This document shows positions 1-4,684 of a stretch of 7,407 nucleotides of DNA, one piece after another. Position 1 is the first letter of the stretch, and every line of letters begins with the position of its first letter. The stretch comes from Phycisphaerales bacterium UBA7708 (lineage in GTDB: Bacteria > Planctomycetota > Phycisphaerae > Sedimentisphaerales > Anaerohalosphaeraceae): positions 261 to 7,667 of the forward strand of contig DLFY01000338.1 in assembly GCA_002482415.1 (NCBI GenBank), read 5' to 3'. The notes under the pieces were generated by a model. It was not told the origin of the DNA. It worked only from the letters and a program-made list of their open reading frames with translations, and made no database searches. A program made the translations under genes and the position numbers.

Positions 1-15
1 GGAGGCTGATTTACC

Positions 16-35
16 CTCAAGCACGGAGGCTTGAG
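16..35. repeat. 7-bp inverted repeat at the left edge
   Basis: CTCAAGC (16-22) and GCTTGAG (29-35) are perfect inverted copies around a 6-base spacer, so a transcript could form a short hairpin. GGAGGCT also occurs twice as a direct repeat (1-7 and 25-31). No T-run follows, so this is not a convincing intrinsic terminator. It could belong to the 3' end of a gene cut off by the window, but both frames that are open here close within 44 bases, and neither tail is recognisable. Confidence 0.35.
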
Positions 36-124
36 CGACTTTGAAATTGGGTTCGTTTGGTGAAAAACAAAAATATGATGTTTTGGAAAGTGTGAAAATG
101 CTTTGAGTTTAACTGAAATAAATC

Positions 125-153
125 TTGAAATAACTCAAAATGAAAAGTAAAAT
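125..153 (+). promoter_or_regulatory. Putative sigma70-type promoter for the carbamoyltransferase operon
   Basis: TTGAAA (125-130) and TAAAAT (148-153) are separated by exactly 17 bases. Each differs from the TTGACA/TATAAT consensus at one position. The surrounding DNA (60-215) is strongly A+T-rich, as expected of a promoter region. Transcription would begin near 160, giving a leader of about 55 nt before the start codon at 216. No operator or riboswitch was recognised in that leader. This is a sequence match only. Confidence 0.5.
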
Positions 154-215
154 TATTTATTCTTTCTGCAGAGACCCGATAATGTATTTAACGATGCCTA
201 AAATAACCTATTTGT

Positions 216-2033
216 ATGTACATATTAGGGATATCAGCATTTTACCACGACAGTGCGGTCTGCCTGATTCATGACGGGCAGATTGTTTTCGCTGCGCAGG
301 AAGAAAGGTTTACCCGGAAAAAACATGACTTTGGATTTCCCCAAAACGCCGTCTCCTTTTGCCTGGACAGCGCAGGGATAAAAAGTAAGGATTTGGATCT
401 TGTTGCGTTTTACGACAAGCCTTTTTTGAAATTTGAGAGAATCCTGGAAACCTATCTTCAGTTTGCCCCTTTCGGACTTAAATCTTTTTTAAAAGCGGTT
501 CCTTTGTGGATTAAAAAAAAGGTCTGGATAAAGGAGCTTATAAAAGATTCTCTGGCGTATGAAGGAAAGATTCTGTTTCCGGAACATCATCTTTCTCATG
601 CGGCATCAGCTTTTTTTCCGTCGCCTTTTCAAACAGCAGCTATTTTAACATGTGATGGTGTGGGAGAATGGGCGACAACCAGCTATGGCAGGGGTGACGG
701 AAATTGTATTCAGCTTCATGCGGAAATCCGATTTCCGCATTCTCTGGGTCTTCTTTATTCAGCATTCACATATTTCACCGGATTTAAAGTCAATTCCGGC
801 GAATATAAAGTCATGGGATTGGCGCCGTATGGACAGCCGAAATATAAAGATATTATCTTGACCAACCTGATCGATTTGAAAGAGGACGGATCTTTTCGCC
901 TGAATATGAAGTATTTTGATTTTTGTACGGGGCTGAAGATGACAAACCGCCGATTTGAAAAACTTTTCGACGGGCCGGCCCGGAAACCCGAATCTAAACT
1001 GACGCAAAGGGAAATGGATCTGGCGCGCTCTGTTCAGGATGTTACTGAAGAGGTTATGATGCGTATGGCCCGCCATGTTTATAAGGTCACAGGAGAAAAA
1101 AAACTGTGCCTGGCCGGAGGTGTTGCTCTCAATTGCGTCAGCAACGGAAAGATTCTGCGGGATGGTCCCTTTGAGGATATCTGGATTCAGCCCGCCGCTG
1201 GAGATGCAGGAGGAGCTGTCGGCGCCGCGCTGGCAGCCTGGTACCAATATCTGGATAATCCCAGAACCTGCACAGGCAATTCGGATTTCCAAAAAGGTTC
1301 CTATCTTGGTCCCTGTTTTTCAAGGGATCAGATCCATGAATTTCTGGTTTCCCGCGGCATACCTTTTGAAGAACTGTCCGAATCTGACCTGTATCCCAGA
1401 GTGGCCGATCTGATTGCCCAACAAAATGTTATCGGCTGGTTTCGGGGTCGGATGGAATTCGGACCCAGAGCATTAGGGAATCGCTCTATTATCGGGGATG
1501 CCAGGTCGCCCAAAATGCAGGAACTTATGAATCTGAAAATCAAGTTCCGTGAGAGCTTTCGACCGTTTGCCCCCGCTGTTCTGCAGGAGTGTGTTGGTGC
1601 TTACTTTAAAACCAGCCACCCCAGTCCCTATATGCTCCTGGTGTCCGACGTCCGGGAGGATAAGCGGACCAATGGTTTCGAAAACGATGCGACTCTGCAG
1701 GGCATTGAAAAACTCAAATGTCCTCGTTCTGTTATTCCGGCGGTTACCCATGTGGATTATTCCGCTCGAATTCAGTCTGTCGATGCGGCGACAAATCCCG
1801 GATTCTATCGGCTGCTTAAGACATTCAATGAGAAATACGGCTGTCCGGTTGTGATTAACACATCTTTTAATGTCAGGGGGGAGCCGATTGTCTGTACTCC
1901 AGAGGAAGCCTATTTGTGTTTTATGAGAACCAACATGGATTATCTGATATTGGAAAATTTTGTTATGGCAAAAAGCAGTCAGCCTGCCCTGGAAGAATCC
2001 GAGGACTGGAAAAAAACCTATGAACTGGATTGA
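216..2033 (+). CDS. NodU/CmcH/TobZ-family carbamoyltransferase (SxtI-like)
   Basis: Predicted cytosolic O-carbamoyltransferase of 605 aa, a normal length for the family. Family members use carbamoyl phosphate and ATP to make carbamoyl-adenylate in a Kae1-like N-terminal domain, then pass the carbamoyl group to a hydroxyl on a sugar, antibiotic or other acceptor. The N-terminal domain (about 1-350) begins with the typical MYILGISAFYHDSA. It carries H124 and H128 in EHHLSHAASAFF, matching the metal-binding histidines of TobZ, then CDGVGEW (146-152), LAGGVALNCVSN (299-310) and GDAGGAVGAA (329-338), where D330 is the likely third metal ligand. The C-terminal domain (about 395-580) has GRMEFGPRALGNRSI (411-425), FRPFAPAVL (448-456) and NTSFNVRGEP (548-557). 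The start at 216 is chosen because it gives the canonical family N terminus, although no Shine-Dalgarno sequence is visible. It is the first gene of a tight operon. The natural acceptor cannot be read from the sequence. The family call is secure. Confidence 0.96.
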   Translation: MYILGISAFYHDSAVCLIHDGQIVFAAQEERFTRKKHDFGFPQNAVSFCLDSAGIKSKDLDLVAFYDKPFLKFERILETYLQFAPFGLKSFLKAVPLWIKKKVWIKELIKDSLAYEGKILFPEHHLSHAASAFFPSPFQTAAILTCDGVGEWATTSYGRGDGNCIQLHAEIRFPHSLGLLYSAFTYFTGFKVNSGEYKVMGLAPYGQPKYKDIILTNLIDLKEDGSFRLNMKYFDFCTGLKMTNRRFEKLFDGPARKPESKLTQREMDLARSVQDVTEEVMMRMARHVYKVTGEKKLCLAGGVALNCVSNGKILRDGPFEDIWIQPAAGDAGGAVGAALAAWYQYLDNPRTCTGNSDFQKGSYLGPCFSRDQIHEFLVSRGIPFEELSESDLYPRVADLIAQQNVIGWFRGRMEFGPRALGNRSIIGDARSPKMQELMNLKIKFRESFRPFAPAVLQECVGAYFKTSHPSPYMLLVSDVREDKRTNGFENDATLQGIEKLKCPRSVIPAVTHVDYSARIQSVDAATNPGFYRLLKTFNEKYGCPVVINTSFNVRGEPIVCTPEEAYLCFMRTNMDYLILENFVMAKSSQPALEESEDWKKTYELD

Positions 2034-2045
2034 ACTGAACTCATT

Positions 2046-2459
2046 ATGTTAGAGGAAATTAAGAATATTGAAAGCAGTACCAAAAAGCTCCGGCAATTTG
2101 GCCTGTTGTTAATAATACTGGCCGCGGTCATTGGGTACATTCTGCATAAAAAAGGAATTCCCGGTTCACTTTACGCTGCGACATTCGCTGTCATATGTGC
2201 GTCAGCGGTTGTTCTTTGCCCGGCCCTGTTAAAGCCCTTTTATATCGTATGGATGGGTTTGGCGGCAGTTCTTGGCTGGTGTATGACCGGGATCATCATG
2301 ATTCTCCTGTTTTATCTGGTACTTGTCCCGATTAAGCTGACGGCACGTATCTGCGGCAAAACTTTTTTCCCTGCAGGGCCGGATTCATCCGCTGGTACAT
2401 ATTGGGTTGATCGGTCTGAAGTTGATTTCACAAAGGATTATTATGAAAAACAATTCTAA
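2046..2459 (+). CDS. SxtJ-family small membrane protein
   Basis: Small integral membrane protein of 137 aa resembling SxtJ, a family of unknown biochemical function found next to NodU-type carbamoyltransferases. It has a charged N terminus with the LRQFGL motif (15-20), then hydrophobic segments at about 18-34 and 41-62. A long hydrophobic stretch at 66-97 includes LKPFYIVWMGLAAVLGW and FYLVLVPI, as is usual in the family. The soluble tail ends with TYWVDRSEVDF (118-128) and a terminal basic-aromatic EKQF, both family-like. It starts 12 bp after the carbamoyltransferase stop, and its last 17 bp overlap the next gene. No strong ribosome binding site is present, so translation may depend on coupling to the upstream gene. 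A role as membrane dock or accessory subunit for the transferase is inferred from gene neighbourhood only. Confidence 0.85.
   Translation: MLEEIKNIESSTKKLRQFGLLLIILAAVIGYILHKKGIPGSLYAATFAVICASAVVLCPALLKPFYIVWMGLAAVLGWCMTGIIMILLFYLVLVPIKLTARICGKTFFPAGPDSSAGTYWVDRSEVDFTKDYYEKQF
2432..2437 (+). promoter_or_regulatory. Ribosome binding site fixing the SGNH gene start
   Basis: AAAGGA lies 5 bases before the ATG at 2443, inside the coding sequence of the SxtJ-family gene. It supports 2443 over the longer TTG start at 2407, which has no comparable site and would add 12 poorly placed residues. Confidence 0.65.
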
Positions 2460-3771
2460 CTCTTGTATTTTTAACCTTATTCTTTCGGGGATTTTTCTGC
2501 TCTTGGGGCTGTGTTTCAATCCTCTTGTTTTACCTCTTTTATTTCCCGCTAAAACAGGGAAACATTTAGACGGGATATCCACCGTCCTGGTTTTGTTCTT
2601 TGACATCTTTGTGCTGGGGATGTCTTTTTTCTTTTTTAGAAACCGAAATACTTCAATGCCTCGTTTTGTCAGGACGAAATGGCGGGAACTGCTGACGCTG
2701 GGATGCAGCATCATTCTCAGTTTCTTTTTCGCCGAATGGATTCTATGGAAATGGGCTGTATCGTTTGCCCCGGAGGGCTTAAAAAGCGAAATTCTTATGC
2801 TTAATGAAGTCGATCCGTTGCAGAGGAAATATGTCCCGCGTTTGTATTTAAACTATTCGCTGAATCCTGAATATCGTCTGCACGCACAGAAAGACCATAA
2901 CAGTTTCGGCTATCGCGGAAAGGAAATTTCGCTGCAAAAACCGGATGGCATTTTTCGGATTGTATGTCTGGGGGCATCGACCACGTACACCCCGTTTGTT
3001 TCTGATTGGAGCAAATCTTATCCGGCTCAACTGGAGCATATTCTGCGTAATAAATACGGTTATACGAATGTGGAAGTAATTAATGCCGGGACGCCGGGGT
3101 ATACTACATGGGAAACATTAATGAACTTTGCATTTCGCGCACTGGATTTGAATCCTGATATGATTATCCTTTATCATGCCGTCAATGATTTTGAAGCCAG
3201 ACAGGTATTTCCTGAAACGTATCGCGGAGACAACACCGGACTGAGAAAGAGCTGGGAAGCGCCGAAGATTCCGTTTTGGCAGAACAGCATGATTTTGCGG
3301 CTTTTAAACCATCGATATAAATTCTTTGATTTTCCCGGCGGAATATTGCAAAGTTATGTGAATGCCGCAGGTATTCACCGGAATCATCATACTCAAATCC
3401 GACTGGATATGGCCAAAAAAAACCCCCCGATTTATTTTGAACGCAATTTGCGAAGCATTCTTGCTATTGCAAAGGAGTTTAATGTTCAGGTTGTGCTTTC
3501 GACATTCGCTTTTACAAGGGAAACGCCCTACAAACTCTCTGATTATTTCTACCAGGGCTTAGAAGAACATAATCAGGTGATACAGAACCTGGCGGACCGA
3601 TATGGACTTCCTTTGAACGATTTCAAAAAGACCATGCCGGAGGATATTCAATACTGGAAAGACACTGTTCATTTCAGTGAATCCGGTGCGTATTTACAAG
3701 CTAAATCGTTTGCCGATTTGCTTCATACCAAACACTTAATTCCCTCCCGGGCAGGAGATCCGAATGAGTAA
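2443..3771 (+). CDS. Membrane-anchored SGNH/GDSL-family hydrolase or acyltransferase
   Basis: 442-aa protein with an N-terminal membrane part and a C-terminal SGNH domain. Hydrophobic segments lie at about 8-36, 46-66 and 84-105. The catalytic-type domain runs from about 170 to 430. Block I is IVCLGASTTY (173-182), with GAST in place of the classical GDS(L) and S179 as the likely nucleophile. Block II is NAGTPGY (214-220), block III is AVND (246-249) with N248 as the oxyanion residue, and block V is DTVH (407-410), giving the Asp-x-x-His pair D407/H410. All four landmarks are therefore present. SGNH enzymes cut or transfer ester-linked groups such as O-acetyl on glycans. With three membrane passes the domain could be extracytoplasmic if the N terminus is cytoplasmic, but topology is inferred. 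A GDSL protein (SxtL) also accompanies the SxtI/J/K set in saxitoxin clusters. The substrate is unknown. Confidence 0.88.
   Translation: MKNNSNSCIFNLILSGIFLLLGLCFNPLVLPLLFPAKTGKHLDGISTVLVLFFDIFVLGMSFFFFRNRNTSMPRFVRTKWRELLTLGCSIILSFFFAEWILWKWAVSFAPEGLKSEILMLNEVDPLQRKYVPRLYLNYSLNPEYRLHAQKDHNSFGYRGKEISLQKPDGIFRIVCLGASTTYTPFVSDWSKSYPAQLEHILRNKYGYTNVEVINAGTPGYTTWETLMNFAFRALDLNPDMIILYHAVNDFEARQVFPETYRGDNTGLRKSWEAPKIPFWQNSMILRLLNHRYKFFDFPGGILQSYVNAAGIHRNHHTQIRLDMAKKNPPIYFERNLRSILAIAKEFNVQVVLSTFAFTRETPYKLSDYFYQGLEEHNQVIQNLADRYGLPLNDFKKTMPEDIQYWKDTVHFSESGAYLQAKSFADLLHTKHLIPSRAGDPNE
3753..3757 (+). promoter_or_regulatory. Ribosome binding site for the 52-aa membrane protein
   Basis: AGGAG ends 6 bases before the ATG at 3764 and lies within the last codons of the SGNH gene. 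It supports the very small downstream gene as a translated frame. Confidence 0.7.
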
Positions 3772-3922
3772 ACTGGCTATCATTAAAGAATTGTTGAGTT
3801 TCCTGATCCAGCAAAAAAAATGGTGGCTGATACCGATTGTTGTTATGTTGCTACTGATCGGGGCGATGATTGTTTTTACCCAAGGGTCTATCCTGTCGCC
3901 GTTAATCTATGCTTTATTTTAA
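3764..3922 (+). CDS. DUF5989/SxtK-type small membrane protein
   Basis: 52-aa protein beginning MSKLAIIKELLSFL and ending LSPLIYALF. A basic-aromatic patch QQKKWWL (16-22) leads into one transmembrane helix at about 22-38 (IPIVVMLLLIGAMIVF), followed by TQGS and a hydrophobic tail. This matches the DUF5989 pattern: an amphipathic N-terminal helix, K-x-W-W-L before the membrane span, and a short tail ending in 'S...P.IY.LF'. SxtK of the saxitoxin cluster is of this type. The ATG overlaps the SGNH stop (ATGAGTAA) and is preceded by AGGAG, which indicates translational coupling. The frame is short and easily missed by automatic calling. The molecular function is unknown. Constant association with carbamoyltransferases and SxtJ-type proteins suggests a membrane accessory subunit, which is inference. 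Confidence 0.85.
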   Translation: MSKLAIIKELLSFLIQQKKWWLIPIVVMLLLIGAMIVFTQGSILSPLIYALF

Positions 3923-3995
3923 TAGACATGACTGGGAAAAACAGGCTGCTGTTATGATTGTACTGTAATGGCCGCAGGAGTGTGTCGGGGATATA

Positions 3996-4019
3996 CCGAA
4001 ATATTCGGCCTCTTTCTTT
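3996..4019 (+). terminator. Weak candidate terminator after the carbamoylation operon
   Basis: CCGAA (3996-4000) and TTCGG (4004-4008) form a 5-bp stem with a 3-base loop, followed by the pyrimidine-rich tail CCTCTTTCTTT. A GGCCG (3970-3974) upstream could pair alternatively with CGGCC (4006-4010). The stem is short and the T-run is interrupted, so termination here is only a suggestion. It lies about 75 bp after the last stop codon of the operon. Confidence 0.28.
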
Positions 4020-4356
4020 GGCGATGGATGCTTTTCATTGTTCGTATTTAAAAACCGCCACCACCAACTGTACTTTCGAGGCAATTCAGGCTCGATAATT
4101 GAGAATATCTGTAGAAAAATCACTTTTGTGTTGCCCACGCAGGGGAGCTTGGGGGGAGGGAATTGAGAAATTAAAATAATTCGTAGTTTGGAGTTGCCAG
4201 CAGGCACAACGAGCAGGTGAGGGGCAAGTTTGTAGGAATACATAAGTGCATGGACACTGGACAATAAGGGGCTGTATATAGGTCTAAATTTGAAGCAAAG
4301 TGGAACCACAGAAAGACAAAATCAAAAAAAATTTAAAAAATACGTAGTTTCCACAA

Positions 4357-4385
4357 TAGAAATCGCCGGAGAAAGTTTGTATAAT
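4357..4385 (+). promoter_or_regulatory. Putative sigma70-type promoter for the phosphatase gene
   Basis: TATAAT (4380-4385) is an exact -10 consensus. It lies 17 bases after TAGAAA (4357-4362), which matches the -35 consensus at 4 of 6 positions. Transcription would start near 4392 and give a leader of about 290 nt before the phosphatase ATG. The leader is unusually long and contains several inverted repeats, so additional promoters closer to the gene are possible. Confidence 0.45.
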
Positions 4386-4408
4386 GTATCTCAATAAGAA
4401 GAGGAGTA

Positions 4409-4441
4409 ATGGCTAAAATAATAGAAATTAGTGTTAATTGA
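4409..4441 (+). other. 10-codon mini-ORF in the phosphatase leader
   Basis: The frame ATG to TGA encodes MAKIIEISVN directly downstream of the candidate promoter. GAGGAG (4401-4406) precedes it, but only 2 bases separate it from the ATG, which is shorter than usual. A 6-bp imperfect hairpin (AGCATG 4449-4454 with CGTGCT 4467-4472, one G-U pair) followed by TTT lies just after the stop. This could be a leader peptide with an attenuator-like structure, or chance. No run of a particular amino acid codon suggests classic attenuation. Confidence 0.15.
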
Positions 4442-4501
4442 TTCCATCAGCATGAAAGGCAGATAGCGTGCTTTTGCAGGGGAAAGAGGCAGGATGTGCC
4501 A

Positions 4502-4518
4502 CCGTTGAGCCCCAGCGG
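4502..4518 (+). other. Small hairpin in the phosphatase leader
   Basis: CCGTTG (4502-4507) can pair with CAGCGG (4513-4518) over a 5-base loop with one G-U pair. No known riboswitch core was recognised around it. Confidence 0.25.
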
Positions 4519-4612
4519 CAGTCTGGTTTTGTCACTTCAGGTTTCTGTCAGTTTATCCAGGTCATCCTATTTAAGACTTCTTTCCTTTAAATTGAATTGC
4601 ATATAAATCACT

Positions 4613-4643
4613 ATTTCGAAGACTTCGGGGACGGCTTCGAAAT
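4613..4643. repeat. Perfect 9-bp inverted repeat before the phosphatase gene
   Basis: ATTTCGAAG (4613-4621) and CTTCGAAAT (4635-4643) are exact inverted copies around a 13-base spacer, and the second arm ends 41 bases before the ATG at 4685. In RNA it would form a 9-bp stem; in DNA it would suit a dimeric repressor. The stretch TTGTTTTTAG begins a few bases after the second arm, so a terminator or attenuator role is also possible. The spacing leaves the ribosome binding site at 4671 outside the stem. It does not match a Pho box. Confidence 0.5.
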
Positions 4644-4670
4644 CAACCTTGTTTTTAGTTTCTGGATCTG

Positions 4671-4677
4671 AAAGGAG
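4671..4677 (+). promoter_or_regulatory. Ribosome binding site of the phosphatase gene
   Basis: AAAGGAG ends 7 bases before the ATG at 4685, close to ideal. It confirms this start, which also gives a clean signal peptide. Confidence 0.8.
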
Positions 4678-4684
4678 AAACGTC

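Larger units (their letters stand above)
3923..4684. other. 762-base region without a convincing gene
   Basis: No recognisable protein-coding gene, tRNA or rRNA is seen here. It contains a weak hairpin AACAG/CTGTT (3940-3953), a terminator-like hairpin (3996-4019), a G-run tract at 4142-4160 (runs of 4, 6 and 3 G), and repeated words such as AATTGAGAA (4097-4105 and 4161-4169) and CGTAGTTT (4182-4189 and 4343-4350). GTGGAA (4300-4305) and TTCCAC (4349-4354) form a distant inverted pair flanking an A-rich stretch. The right part (4357-4684) looks like the promoter and leader of the phosphatase gene. The left part may be decayed sequence or an unrecognised non-coding element. A 131-codon frame on the - strand (4309 to 3914) has no recognisable domain. 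Confidence 0.6.

Noticed and set aside
2..44. C-terminal tail of an upstream gene
   Set aside because: Two frames are open from the edge (stops at 32-34 and 42-44), but neither 10-13-residue tail is recognisable, so no gene can be claimed.
2407..2442. Longer SGNH start at TTG 2407
   Set aside because: The ATG at 2443 has AAAGGA at a good distance, and the extra 12 residues lie inside the SxtJ-family gene without a matching site.
216..3922. Saxitoxin biosynthesis
   Set aside because: Only the widespread carbamoylation cassette is present. No polyketide synthase-like SxtA, amidinotransferase or dioxygenase gene is visible, so toxin production is not supported.
3914..4309. 131-codon frame on the - strand across the intergenic region
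   Set aside because: It has no recognisable domain, an irregular composition, and no clear ribosome binding site before its ATG at 4309. It also runs into the end of the well-supported 52-aa gene on the other strand.
4529..4564. Pho-box-like TGTCA words before the phosphatase (TTGTCAC 4529, CTGTCAG 4545, GGTCATC 4560)
   Set aside because: The copies are 16 and 15 bases apart instead of the 11-base period of a PhoB site, and the sequence between them does not fit.
4409..4606. Read-through of the mini-ORF TGA as selenocysteine or tryptophan, giving about 65 codons
   Set aside because: The extended peptide has no family resemblance, is Ser/Leu/Arg-rich, and there is no evidence of a recoding element or an altered code: TGA is used as the normal stop of the carbamoyltransferase gene.
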